DNA of 64,000 bases from Bdellovibrio bacteriovorus W (GCA_000525675.1 CP002190.1:186001-250000), one strand, 5' to 3'. Positions 36,101 through 43,735 are shown, counted from the stretch's first letter. Translations and numbers: made by a program. Notes: a model not told the origin generated them from the letters alone.

Positions 36101-36523
36101 ACTGGGATCAATCAGGCGACCTTGAGCTGCCTGAAAAAGCAGAGCCATGGGGTTGAGTGAACGTAAAATATCTGGAGCTGCATTAAAGGAATGACTATTG
36201 TGATATTCAGATAAGAGTTCGATGAGCTTGCTGCGATCTAAAGATTTATCGGCCCAAAGAATAAGGGGTTTTACTTTGGAAGTGCTTGTTTCTATAAATT
36301 TGATGAGCTCACGCTCTTGGGAGCGTGATTCGATATCTGCCTGTAAGCTGGTAAAATAATTTTGAATCAGGAGGATGTGTTCATTGCGAAGCTGTTCAAT
36401 GCGGTCTCGCGCATAGGCCTCTTGGGGAGTGGCACCTATAAAGTATCCGCCGATCAGGGCGACAACTCCAATGGCACTCCCGAAGACCAAAAGAATAAGA
36501 AGTACGAGATTGCGTGGCTTCAT
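33176..36523 (-). CDS. Hybrid sensor histidine kinase
   Basis: This 1115-residue membrane sensor has a helix at the start (LVLLILLVFGSAIGVVALIGG), a large periplasmic Cache-like sensor region to about residue 380, a second helix (FILAGILFIFAIAFIFL), two PAS domains (about 480-600 and 610-720), a HisKA domain with the phosphorylated His near 747 (MSHEIRTPMSAIMG), a kinase ATPase domain (DSGLGIP and GGTGLGLAIS), and a C-terminal receiver with Asp in FMDVQMPEMDG. By design it passes phosphate from its own receiver to an HPt protein. The gene lies between the HPt and response-regulator genes. The ligand is unknown. Confidence 0.95.
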   Translation of the reverse strand: MKPRNLVLLILLVFGSAIGVVALIGGYFIGATPQEAYARDRIEQLRNEHILLIQNYFTSLQADIESRSQERELIKFIETSTSKVKPLILWADKSLDRSKLIELLSEYHNSHSFNAAPDILRSLNPMALLFQAAQGRLIDPSIYRHLGYFKDLKKIQNTLNAPIEEFDVANIFVINNDGYVIATSTRSLALGANLNYGSFALVRLARIKQDILKKPGLTYMDLSKLSARYPKKAAYLGIPIYKNRKAIGTLVYEISAKKIDTLLNQNTNWDKTRSMGNGEMAIFDEDGVLKSNSRYFAENPKSFEETLLHSREKLAHVSGILENVPTAALEVTLDEELLNKYKESVGQTFTASNYLGIRTLQSVGRVQLPNKKSWYLVSSLERQSLLEVVSSSLSTSIFILAGILFIFAIAFIFLQRYIFSPTYALSQFIQFTDAPEFYRSKMTLKNKHFNYHLEQLKKIGSSLSLERKSKNFLEDIIQCIPEAIFITHLPSEEEESFTALKIRNFNKTASSLTTSEDLRDSFLSKWIEFDPDTRLHLKRDLQLGGMYFGTLKSLRGKEVPVDISITKIETSTVRDSLYLVVAKKNFLRRRLQQQVKTTEKLLNESQRMTRIGSFYWDFGTDQLTWTPEMHKLTGIPREHKPLTYELFRSLIIAEDLERFDQALDFSIKNIQDFEADFRIRNYRSKEVLWVKAHGRVEKDSFGKSVGMNGTTQDITVLRRNELSIIESKDQALRANKAMSQFLAQMSHEIRTPMSAIMGMADLLKETTLSTDQEDYVNTFVKAGEVLMNLVNDILDLSKIEAGEISIENIPYNLKNLLGDVEAIMGTKAQSKELQFSININEDVPLYLMGDPHKLRQVLMNIVGNALKFTHDGFIRINVARNPGKKESLLLSITDSGLGIPEDRQHLIFQRFSQADESVRRKYGGTGLGLAISKSLVNLMGGQIWFKSRSQEGTTFFITLPLREQIRGSQIEAPLEFSAPDLDFVDSPQFDHHHKLRILIADDTSDNRMLFSHFLKGQPFEIIEARNGLEAVDRIKSESFDIVFMDVQMPEMDGYSATQEVRRWEKENDKKHLPIIALTAHALAEDRQKSLNAGCDDHVSKPFKKNTLLKVIDRFM

Positions 36524-36525
36524 TT

Positions 36526-36918
36526 TTACATAGCCACATATTCAATTTCTACATTTGTGAAGTGCTCTTTGACTTCTGGATAAAGATCTTCAATAGAGTC
36601 TATCTGATTAGACTTTGCAAAGGTTTCAATTCGAGCTGCATACTGGCTGAGCTCAGAAAATCCGTAGCCGCCAGCTGCACCTTTAATTTTATGTGCAAGT
36701 TGTGCGATAGCAGTCAGATCTTTTTTCGATATGAGGTTGTTGAGAGCCTCTAGATCATTCTTACGATTCTCTAGAAACTGAGGAATCAAATCTTTTAAAT
36801 CTTCGTCGACTTCGACGACATGCTTTTTACCCATGAATTCTTTATCGCGGATGCGGCTTGGGGGGGCAATGTGTTTTGATTCAAAAGCAGGAGTATTGCA
36901 GACTTTTAATAGGTTCAT
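36526..36918 (-). CDS. Histidine phosphotransfer (HPt) protein
   Basis: The four-helix HPt signature AHKIKGAAGGYGF places the phosphorylated histidine at residue 76. The first 28 residues look disordered, and an ATG at 36834 (MGKKHVV) would give a core-only protein; neither start has a strong ribosome binding site. It lies three bases ahead of the hybrid kinase. It would shuttle phosphate between the kinase receiver and the response regulator at 32672. Confidence 0.88.
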   Translation of the reverse strand: MNLLKVCNTPAFESKHIAPPSRIRDKEFMGKKHVVEVDEDLKDLIPQFLENRKNDLEALNNLISKKDLTAIAQLAHKIKGAAGGYGFSELSQYAARIETFAKSNQIDSIEDLYPEVKEHFTNVEIEYVAM

Positions 36919-37204
36919 AATTTTCTACAGGACTGAAGTGGAAGAGAGTCTCAAAATGAAGCGACGCAAAGAGCGGTGGATTGTGCGGAACTGGTCCTAT
37001 TTTAAGCAAAACCATTGAAAATTTAAAGCGTTTAGGGTTTAATACACTGAATGGGTCAAAAGAATTCTCTTCAACATATTCAAAGCAATCGCTGTAGCAG
37101 GGTTCCTCTGCTCTTGGCCCCTTAGTTTCTTTTTTGTTCCTAAAAAAAATTATTTCCAAATTTATAACATATAAAATGTAGAAAATTCTCTAGGGAGAAA
37201 TTGT

Positions 37205-37609
37205 ATGAGCGCTGAAAACCGTATTTTCATTACAGATCAAGATTATCACCGTCTTTCCGCTTTGGTGTCACAAGTCGACAGCGAGTGGGCTGAGCTTTTA
37301 GAGGAGGAGATTGGTCGTGCAAATGTGATTGCGCAGAAAGATATTTCTAAAGAAGTCGTCACGATGAACTCTAAAATTAAATTTATTGATGAAACGTCCA
37401 ATGCTGAGTCTGAGATGACTCTGGTCTATCCTCAAGATGCAAACTTAGAAGGCGGCAAGATTTCTATTCTGGCGCCAGTGGGTATTGCTCTTTTAGGTTT
37501 GAGTGTGGGGCAATCTATTAATTGGAAAATGCCAAACGGCTCAATGAAAAAGTTGAAAGTAAAAGAAGTGATCTATCAACCAGAAGCATCTGGACAGTTT
37601 GAGTTATAA
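37205..37609 (+). CDS. rnk: Rnk-like GreA/GreB-fold transcription factor
   Basis: The 134 residues contain a short N-terminal helical part and a C-terminal GreA/GreB FKBP-like domain (TLVYPQDANLEGGKISILAPVG, LLGLSVGQSINW and LKVKEVIYQPE). The short coiled part, much shorter than in GreA, is typical of Rnk, the regulator of nucleoside diphosphate kinase, which binds RNA polymerase without cleavage activity. A good ribosome binding site precedes the ATG (AGGGAGAAA). It is a single gene with its own terminator. Confidence 0.85.
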   Translation: MSAENRIFITDQDYHRLSALVSQVDSEWAELLEEEIGRANVIAQKDISKEVVTMNSKIKFIDETSNAESEMTLVYPQDANLEGGKISILAPVGIALLGLSVGQSINWKMPNGSMKKLKVKEVIYQPEASGQFEL

Positions 37610-37636
37610 TCAAATACCTACTTCTGCAAAACTCAA

Positions 37637-37664
37637 AAAGAGAGGCTATGGCCTCTCTTTTTTT
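37637..37664. terminator. Bidirectional terminator rnk / TonB receptor
   Basis: AAAGAGAGGC (37637-37646) pairs with GCCTCTCTTT (37651-37660) around TATG, followed by TTTT. It lies between the convergent ends of rnk and the TonB-dependent receptor gene. Confidence 0.9.
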
Positions 37665-37671
37665 ATTTGAA

Positions 37672-39729
37672 TTAGAGTGAGAACGCGAGCGATAGCTTAA
37701 ACAGTCTACGCAATTCAGGATAAAGATATATGTGCCCGTATTGAGTAGGGGACTCTTTCCAGTGATGGTGATCAAAGAGATTGTAAATCTCAAAATTCCA
37801 ATGAAGATCCGAATTGTAGATCTTAGATTGCCAACTCGAGAGAAGATCAAATCGCGTCCATGGCGAAAGTTCTAAAGAGTTATCGGCGGTGATCGCTCTT
37901 TTTCCCTCGTAAGAGGACTGGAGAAAAACTTTAGCGTTCAGCGAAGACCGCAAAGAGTAACCAAGGCCCCATCGAAACGATTGATCAGGCACGTTGACGG
38001 GACGCTTGCCATTAAGGGATGGATCTAGATGATGGTGAGTCTCTTCTGCCTTAAGAAGAGTGAGGCTCGAGGCAAGGTGCCATCTGCCGATATCATTCTT
38101 AAAGTTTATTTCCGCTCCCAAATGCTCTTGCAAACCATCCTTTTCAAACAGACTGCCAGTATCGGTGATTGAAGGTCGATCTATCTTAAATACACTGATG
38201 GCCCAAAGTGGCAGCAGCGAACGGATTCCTACTTCGTATTGATGGGTGCGGGCATCAGGTAAAAATTCACCAGCTTTTAAATAGGAAGATTTATTTGGAG
38301 TGACATAGGACTCAATCCCTTCGGCATAGCTAAAGAAAATATTAGTTGTCCGATAGTTTGCCGAAACTCCTAGCCAAGGAAGTGTAAAGTTTTGACTAAA
38401 ATCAGTGGGCCGAGAACTATCAGTACGAAAAGACTTCCTCTCTAAATGAGTCAGGCGAAGCCCCGAAGATACTTCAATATTTTCAAAACCGAGGCTATAG
38501 GAAGCATGAACCTCGTGGGATTGAGCTCTACGATTTGTATTAGGATCAAGCTTGGTGGGGTTTTCAGGAAGTGGGGCTGTGCCATCGGCGTTCCCTTGGC
38601 CTACTATATTATATGCCTGTGCCTCGTAATCTTCGGTGCGATAAGAGTGCTGAGTGCCAATACTAAATCCGTGAGTGAGGTGATGGAGCTTAAATTGTTT
38701 TTGAGCTAAAAGTTTTACTCCATAGGTTTTGCGCCATTCATTTTCACTGCGGTAGTCATAAAGATCATAGCTGCCGTCGGAACAGAATCGATCGAAACGA
38801 TTTTCCGTAGAACATCCATAAGGATAGTTGAGGCGATCATCGGTTTTTAAGATCTGTAATCCCAAAGTTGCAGAGGTGTCCCAGTCTTGAAGTCTTGAAG
38901 AAAGGCGAGAGCTTGCCGTGAGTCCGTCAAAGACAACCGGCTTTGCCCAAGCTTGTTTATTGATATTCAAATCAGGATTCTTTAAGGAAGGAACGCGATT
39001 GCCCCATAGACTGGTGGTGGCTTGGCTGTATTGAGAGTGTTGGCTCCACTCAATCTCTGACTCTAGGACTGTGTTTTCTGAGAATAAATAATTGTGAGAG
39101 AAGGCAAGTAGGTAAGCATGGCCCTTGCTGTTTTCAATATGCTCTTGAAGTTTTTCCGCAGCGAGAATCCAGCGCATTTGTGATTTTTGACTCAAGGGAT
39201 GGTTGATGTCGCCAAGAAGTAAGAGAGCTTGGCTATCAGTACCTTGTATCTTTATTTTTTCAAATCTTTCGAGTTGCGGGCGTTTGACCTGATAGTTCAC
39301 GGCCCCTCCCGGTGAGGCTGATCCCGCCTGAAATCCAGACACCCCTTTGATGATGTCGAGGCTTTCTTTATTGTAAAAAGAAAGCGGGCTTTCTGCGGAG
39401 ATGAGCAGACCTTCGCGATAGTAGTTGAAGCGATTGTCCAGAGTGTAACCTCGAATGTTTAAATGCTCATAGTAACCACTGGCATTATAGCTATCGGTGA
39501 TGGAGGCATCGGACTTTGTAAGGTCAGAGAGCTTTTCAAGATGCTCTCTTTCGACCGAGGCCTTTTTGATGTTGAGAGGAGTTTCTAGAATCGAGGGAGC
39601 AAGTCCCGTAAATTCAGGCTGTGTCTCTTGGCTTTGTTGAACTTGTATCGGCTCTAAATGAACGGACTCTTGAGCATGGGCTTTTAAATACATGAAAGCC
39701 GCGAGGCATAGAACAATGAGAATGCGCAT
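37672..39729 (-). CDS. TonB-dependent outer-membrane receptor, predicted thiamine uptake
   Basis: This 685-residue receptor has a signal peptide (IVLCLAAFMYLKAHA-Q), a TonB-box-like EPIQV, a plug domain (LNIRGYTLDNRFNYYREGL and SPGGAVNYQVKRP) and a 22-strand-type barrel. By sequence it falls with siderophore receptors, but a TPP riboswitch precedes it, so the cargo is more likely thiamine or a derivative. The true start is the ATG at 39729 with AAGGAGGAAAT; the longer frame to 39855 runs through the riboswitch. No TonB, ExbB or inner-membrane thiamine transporter is in the window. Confidence 0.9.
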   Translation of the reverse strand: MRILIVLCLAAFMYLKAHAQESVHLEPIQVQQSQETQPEFTGLAPSILETPLNIKKASVEREHLEKLSDLTKSDASITDSYNASGYYEHLNIRGYTLDNRFNYYREGLLISAESPLSFYNKESLDIIKGVSGFQAGSASPGGAVNYQVKRPQLERFEKIKIQGTDSQALLLLGDINHPLSQKSQMRWILAAEKLQEHIENSKGHAYLLAFSHNYLFSENTVLESEIEWSQHSQYSQATTSLWGNRVPSLKNPDLNINKQAWAKPVVFDGLTASSRLSSRLQDWDTSATLGLQILKTDDRLNYPYGCSTENRFDRFCSDGSYDLYDYRSENEWRKTYGVKLLAQKQFKLHHLTHGFSIGTQHSYRTEDYEAQAYNIVGQGNADGTAPLPENPTKLDPNTNRRAQSHEVHASYSLGFENIEVSSGLRLTHLERKSFRTDSSRPTDFSQNFTLPWLGVSANYRTTNIFFSYAEGIESYVTPNKSSYLKAGEFLPDARTHQYEVGIRSLLPLWAISVFKIDRPSITDTGSLFEKDGLQEHLGAEINFKNDIGRWHLASSLTLLKAEETHHHLDPSLNGKRPVNVPDQSFRWGLGYSLRSSLNAKVFLQSSYEGKRAITADNSLELSPWTRFDLLSSWQSKIYNSDLHWNFEIYNLFDHHHWKESPTQYGHIYLYPELRRLFKLSLAFSL

Positions 39730-39774
39730 ATTTCCTCCTTGGTAAATGGTTGGGAAATCACGGGCAAACCCATG

Positions 39775-39857
39775 GTAGCTTCCCTGCGCGAGCATGATCT
39801 CTTTCAGGTTCGAAGGGTTTTTCTCAGCCGTTTTTTCAAACGACACCCCTAGCACGT
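39775..39857 (-). promoter_or_regulatory. TPP (thiamine) riboswitch
   Basis: On the minus strand the conserved TPP-riboswitch blocks appear in order: GCTAGGGGTG, a variable helix, GGCTGAGA, a short loop, CCCTTCGAACCTGA, and CGCAGGGAAGCTA. The CUGAGA and ACCUGA pieces are the invariant pyrimidine-binding core, and the ends can pair to close P1 with one bulge. The start codon lies about 46 bases downstream, after a small GGG-TTT-CCC-type hairpin, so thiamine pyrophosphate would lower receptor expression. Confidence 0.92.
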
Positions 39858-39865
39858 GGCTTTTA

Positions 39866-39892
39866 TTTATAGTTTTGCTAGAGGCTTGTCAA
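39866..39892 (-). promoter_or_regulatory. Promoter for riboswitch and TonB receptor
   Basis: On the minus strand, TTGACA (39892-39887) and TATAAA (39871-39866) are separated by 15 bases. The transcript would start just upstream of the riboswitch. The spacing is shorter than ideal. Confidence 0.55.
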
Positions 39893-39977
39893 ATGACCTT
39901 TGGTAATCAGAAATTGTAAAGAAACGTTTTGGGAATTGGCGGGATGTTGAGGATAATAGATATATAAGGAGTGTATT

Positions 39978-40247
39978 ATGACTATTGAGCATAAGCAGAA
40001 TGAAAAGTTCTTTTCCCATGTTCCTGGGGGCGAAGCGCATTTGATGTATGAAAAAGAAAATAATATTTTAGATATCTTTGAGGTTGTTGTGCCGGTGGAG
40101 TCTCGCGGAAAAAACATTGCAGAGTCTTTATTGAAAGAGGCTTTGAAATTTGCAAAAGAAAACAATATGCAGATTATTCCAACGTGTCCTTATGTGAAAA
40201 AGTGGTTTGAAAGGCATCCTGAGGAGGCCTCAATTCTAAAACACTAG
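39978..40247 (+). CDS. Small GNAT-like acetyltransferase (YjdJ type)
   Basis: The 89-residue protein is a minimal GNAT fold of the Acetyltransf_CG type: VVVPVESRGKNIAESLLKEAL forms the acetyl-CoA loop, and IPTCPYVKKWFERHPE matches the family's conserved end. Members may use an active cysteine (here Cys in PTCPY). The substrate is not known. An AAGGAG ribosome binding site lies before the ATG. It is divergent from the riboswitch-controlled receptor. Confidence 0.82.
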   Translation: MTIEHKQNEKFFSHVPGGEAHLMYEKENNILDIFEVVVPVESRGKNIAESLLKEALKFAKENNMQIIPTCPYVKKWFERHPEEASILKH

Positions 40248-40256
40248 AATATTCGC

Positions 40257-40278
40257 ATTCACGACATGAGTCGTGAAT
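40257..40278 (+). terminator. Perfect hairpin after the GNAT gene
   Basis: ATTCACGAC (40257-40265) and GTCGTGAAT (40270-40278) form a nine-pair stem with a four-base loop. Only three T bases follow, so termination may be weak. Confidence 0.5.
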
Positions 40279-40377
40279 TTCGCCTAGAATTTTTACGTTC
40301 TCAAATGAGTTAGCATCTAAAGTTTTTACGAAACTAGCCACAGTAAAGCATTTGGCGGATCTGCCGATGCAGTCTTC

Positions 40378-41211
40378 ATGGTAAATTTCGGAAAACCCAC
40401 GAAAAATATTTTATTGTTTGTATTAATAATCTCGAGCGGATGTACAGCAAGCATGGACATCCAAAAACTGGGCGAAGGAAATTTTTCTTCGCAGATGCCA
40501 GGCGAGCCACTTCCTCCGACAACTCCTCCTCCTGTAACACCACCTCCCGTCACGACGCCACCACCGGTGAAGCCGCCTGTGACGACGCCGCCTCCGGTAA
40601 CAACTCCCCCTCCAGTAGTAACGCCCACTCCGCCTGTTACAACTCCTCCTCCAACGAGCCCAGCTAAGGATGCGGTTCCTCTTTGGGAGGCGAAGACGTC
40701 TCAAGGTAAAGAGTGGACCACGCATGTGATGAATAAACTCGATTCATTGGGGACGGATCTGCTGGATGTGATTCCGGCCGATGCGAGTTTGTTTTGTCCA
40801 AAGTACAGTCGCTTAAGTTACTCGGAAAGAAAGCAGTATTGGGCGTACATGCTTTCTTCGATGGTGCGCTTTGAAAGCAACTTCAATACGAATTCAAGTT
40901 ATGAAGAGGGCTTCAATGATAGTAAAGGTCAGCCGGTCATTAGCCGCGGGCTTTTGCAAATTTCAATCGAAAGTGGCAATGCTTATGGTTGCGGCTTTAA
41001 AACCTCTAAAGACTTGCACGACCCTTATCAAAATCTTTCCTGCGGAATTCGTATTTTAAATCGTTGGGTGGGGCGAGATGGGCGTATTGCTGGTAAGGTG
41101 AGCAGCCAGTGGCGAGGTGGTGCACGTTATTGGTCAGTTCTTCGTGAGGGAGATAAAACCAGCTATAAATCTATAGTCAGTTGGAGTCAGAACCTTTCTT
41201 TTTGTAAATAA
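40378..41211 (+). CDS. Lipoprotein with Pro/Thr stalk and lysozyme-like domain
   Basis: A lipoprotein signal (VLIISSGC) anchors the protein. Residues about 42-95 are a Pro/Thr/Val stalk of repeated PPPVTTPPP units, which should project the rest away from the membrane. Residues about 100-277 form a transglycosylase-like lysozyme fold: SSMVRFESNFNTNS has the probable catalytic Glu, SRGLLQIS and CGIRILNRWV follow as in soluble lytic transglycosylases. It likely cleaves peptidoglycan in the periplasm. The start has no clear ribosome binding site. The role in growth or in prey wall attack is open. Confidence 0.75.
   Translation: MVNFGKPTKNILLFVLIISSGCTASMDIQKLGEGNFSSQMPGEPLPPTTPPPVTPPPVTTPPPVKPPVTTPPPVTTPPPVVTPTPPVTTPPPTSPAKDAVPLWEAKTSQGKEWTTHVMNKLDSLGTDLLDVIPADASLFCPKYSRLSYSERKQYWAYMLSSMVRFESNFNTNSSYEEGFNDSKGQPVISRGLLQISIESGNAYGCGFKTSKDLHDPYQNLSCGIRILNRWVGRDGRIAGKVSSQWRGGARYWSVLREGDKTSYKSIVSWSQNLSFCK
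40510..40662 (+). repeat. Tandem Pro/Thr-coding repeat
   Basis: The DNA holds degenerate repeats of units coding PPPVT and TTPPP (CCnCCnGTnAC patterns), which form the stalk of the lysozyme-like lipoprotein. Such a repeat can change length by slippage in steps of whole codons. Confidence 0.8.
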
Positions 41212-41359
41212 TCTCTAGCACGGATCGGAAATTCTGCAAGGGGGCGAACAGGGGAACTTAGGATTGCCGAAGTTTCTGCCTAAATAGCCTGTGTAGAGGA
41301 AAACATTGTTTTTCAGTCCTAAAGGACATACAAACGCTCTTTTGCAGAGGTTAATTTAA

Positions 41360-42949
41360 ATGATCAGTACATCAAATGTGAGTTTGCGTTTTGGCGGTAA
41401 AAAGTTATTCGAAGATGTGAGCGTAAAGTTCACTCCAGGCAATTGTTACGGGCTTATTGGAGCTAATGGTGCCGGCAAATCTACATTCTTAAAAATTCTC
41501 TCTAAAGAAATCGAACCGAACACGGGAGAAGTGCATATTGGTGCAGATCTTCGTCTTTCGATTTTAAAACAAGATCACTATGCTTTTGATGAATTCCCAG
41601 TTTTGCAAACTGTCTTGATGGGAAATGAGCGTCTTTATCGTGTGATGCAGGAAAAGGATGCTCTTTATGCAAAACCTGACTTTAGCGAAGAAGATGGTAT
41701 TCGCGCTTCTGATCTTGAAACAGAATTTGCTGAATTAAATGGTTGGGAGGCTGAGTCTGAAGCGGCGGTGATGCTTGCGGGTTTAGCTATTCCTGAAGAA
41801 CTTCACAGTAAGCTGATGAAAGAGCTCAATGGGGGAGAGAAGGTCAAAGTTCTTCTTGCTCAGGCTCTTTTTGGACAACCAGATATTTTATTGCTGGATG
41901 AGCCTACGAATCACTTGGATATTTATGCTATTCGTTGGTTGGAAGAGTTCTTATTGAACTTTGAAAATACAGTGATTGTTATTTCCCATGACCGTTATTT
42001 CTTAAACAAAGTCTGCACACATATCGCGGATATTGATTTTGGAAAAATCACTACCTATACCGGAAACTACGATTTCTGGAGACAGTCGAGCGAATTGAAC
42101 CAGCGTCTGCGCGCTGATCAGAATAAGAAAAGTGCTGATAAAGCCGAAGAGTTGAAAGCCTTTATCGCACGCTTTAGTGCCAATGCTTCGAAGTCTCGCC
42201 AAGCTTCTTCACGTCAAAAACAGTTAGAAAAATTAGAGTTTAATGATTTACCAGCTTCTACTCGCAAGCAGCCATTTGTGGGATTTGATATTAAGCGAGA
42301 GCTGGGTAACGATGTTCTAACTGTAGATAAGCTGACAAAAACTTGGGAAGGGGAGACTCTTTTTAAAGATATTAGCTTTACCCTTAAAAAAGGCGACAAA
42401 GTCGTTCTGCTTGGTAGAAACGACTTAGCCAAAACTCTTCTTTTAGAGGTTATTACGGGAGAACTTGCTGCTGATGCTGGAAGCTATCAGTGGGGTATTA
42501 CAACTTCAGTGAGTTATTTCCCGACGGATAACTCAAAGTATTTTAGCGGTGACGAGGAAACTCTGGTGGATTGGCTAAGACCTTTTTCTACAGAAAAGGA
42601 TGAGACCTTCTTAAGAGGTTTTTTAGGCAAGATGCTTTTCAGTGGAACAGATGCCCTCAAGAAACCGAAAGTTTTATCGGGAGGCGAGAAGGTTCGCTGC
42701 ATGTTCGCGAAGATGATGCTCTCGGGTTCTAATATTTTAATTTTTGATGGACCTACGAATCACTTAGATCTTGAAAGTATCACTGCGGTGAATGAAGGGT
42801 TGAGTCGCTACAAGGGGACTGTGATCTTTACGAGTCATGACCATGAGTTGATTCAAACTGTGGCGAATCGAATTATCGAGGTGGATCAAAAAGTGGTTTA
42901 CGACAATCACATCACCTACGATGAGTACTTAGCTCAAAAAGGAACGTAA
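41360..42949 (+). CDS. ABC-F family ATPase (YbiT type)
   Basis: Two ABC domains without membrane parts place it in the ABC-F family, which bind the ribosomal E site. Domain 1 has Walker A GANGAGKST, signature LNGGEKVKVLLAQAL and DEPTNHLD. Domain 2 has LSGGEKVRCMFAKMM and DGPTNHLD, but its Walker A reads GRNDLAKT instead of GxxGxGKS/T, and the Glu of Walker B is Gly (FDGPTNH), so this site probably binds or hydrolyses ATP poorly. The linker between domains is rich in charged residues. Length 529 fits YbiT. A good terminator follows. Confidence 0.88.
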   Translation: MISTSNVSLRFGGKKLFEDVSVKFTPGNCYGLIGANGAGKSTFLKILSKEIEPNTGEVHIGADLRLSILKQDHYAFDEFPVLQTVLMGNERLYRVMQEKDALYAKPDFSEEDGIRASDLETEFAELNGWEAESEAAVMLAGLAIPEELHSKLMKELNGGEKVKVLLAQALFGQPDILLLDEPTNHLDIYAIRWLEEFLLNFENTVIVISHDRYFLNKVCTHIADIDFGKITTYTGNYDFWRQSSELNQRLRADQNKKSADKAEELKAFIARFSANASKSRQASSRQKQLEKLEFNDLPASTRKQPFVGFDIKRELGNDVLTVDKLTKTWEGETLFKDISFTLKKGDKVVLLGRNDLAKTLLLEVITGELAADAGSYQWGITTSVSYFPTDNSKYFSGDEETLVDWLRPFSTEKDETFLRGFLGKMLFSGTDALKKPKVLSGGEKVRCMFAKMMLSGSNILIFDGPTNHLDLESITAVNEGLSRYKGTVIFTSHDHELIQTVANRIIEVDQKVVYDNHITYDEYLAQKGT

Positions 42950-42961
42950 CAATAATTTTTT

Positions 42962-42992
42962 AAAAGCCTCGCCTTCATGCGGGGCTTTTTTT
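42962..42992 (+). terminator. Terminator of the ABC-F gene
   Basis: AAAAGCCTCGC (42962-42972) pairs with GCGGGGCTTTT (42979-42989) with one T-G wobble and a six-base loop, followed by T bases. Confidence 0.88.
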
Positions 42993-43085
42993 ATGTCATG
43001 TGAAAGTGGTGTCATAATGGGTTGGCACTGTGCTTGCTTTAGTGATTCTTTGTCATGAATTGCAAAACAAGAGGGGAGTTTTCGC

Positions 43086-43646
43086 ATGAAAAGAATCATT
43101 TTAACACTATCAGTTTTGGTATCATCTAGTCTTGCTTCGGCTCAAAGCTATCAGCAGGAAACTCGCGCTGCGGCTCGCACAGAGACAAGAGAGCTTATTC
43201 GCGCTGTCGGTATGGATCGATGGGATTGTGAATCCCGAGTTCAAAGAGAAGCCTACGTTCAAGAGAGAAATGTTTTGCAATCCTGTCAGCGTCAAGCAGG
43301 CTCGGAGTGTCGAATTGTCTCTAGACGTTACTTAGGTGATAATTGGATCTATCCAATTCAAGGCCGTTACAAAGTAGATGATTATAAAATCACAGCTGAA
43401 ACTTGCCGCGTAAGAGCTGCTGACCGAGCAGAGCAAGATGCCTTGAACAATTGTCGCACAGAGTACGGAGTGCATTGCCAAATCACGCGTAGAGGTGATT
43501 CTGATCATCGCGTAGAGCGTCGTCGTCGCTATGTAATTGCTGGACCTAAAGAAGACTTCCAAGTTTGTAACGGCCGTGCGGAAGCAAGCCCAGAGAGTCG
43601 TTACCGTGTTCAATGCTCGTTAGAACTGATCGCAGGCAATTACTAG
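43086..43646 (+). CDS. Secreted Cys/Arg-rich protein with internal duplication
   Basis: A signal peptide (LSVLVSSSLASA-Q) precedes a mature protein with several cysteines and many arginines. Two segments resemble each other: RNVLQSCQRQAGSECRIVSRR at about 55-80 and QDALNNCRTEYGVHCQITRRG at about 118-140, so the protein looks like two copies of one Cys-paired module. I cannot name a function. The ATG follows GAGGGGAGTTTT. Neighbours are unrelated, and it probably has its own transcript. Confidence 0.6.
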   Translation: MKRIILTLSVLVSSSLASAQSYQQETRAAARTETRELIRAVGMDRWDCESRVQREAYVQERNVLQSCQRQAGSECRIVSRRYLGDNWIYPIQGRYKVDDYKITAETCRVRAADRAEQDALNNCRTEYGVHCQITRRGDSDHRVERRRRYVIAGPKEDFQVCNGRAEASPESRYRVQCSLELIAGNY

Positions 43647-43693
43647 ATTTTAAAGATAAGTAATATCCATAACTTAGAGTAGATAAATAATTT

Positions 43694-43735
43694 TACCCGG
43701 GTAGTATTGATTTTTTAATATTACCCGGGTATATT
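43694..43735 (+). promoter_or_regulatory. Promoter with twin TACCCGGGTA palindromes
   Basis: TTGATT (43707-43712) and TATATT (43730-43735) lie 17 bases apart and form a good sigma-70-type promoter. The palindrome TACCCGGGTA occurs twice, at 43694-43703 and 43722-43731, 28 bases centre to centre: once just upstream of the -35 and once overlapping the -10. A dimeric protein bound at both sites would block the promoter. Confidence 0.75.

Noticed and set aside
36881-37159. 92-residue minus-strand open frame upstream of the HPt gene
   Set aside because: It overlaps the HPt start, lacks a ribosome binding site and has no recognisable features; the region is more likely promoter.
39730-39855. N-terminal extension of the TonB receptor by 42 residues
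   Set aside because: The extra codons are the riboswitch and leader. The ATG at 39729 has a strong ribosome binding site and a proper signal peptide.
40510-40662. CRISPR-like repeat array
   Set aside because: The units are short, contiguous, in frame and code a Pro/Thr stalk; there are no spacers. No CRISPR array was found in the window.
40326-40725. Open frames opposite the Pro/Thr repeat coding Gly/Val or Arg/Trp repeats
   Set aside because: They are antisense to the stalk repeat and simply mirror its low complexity.
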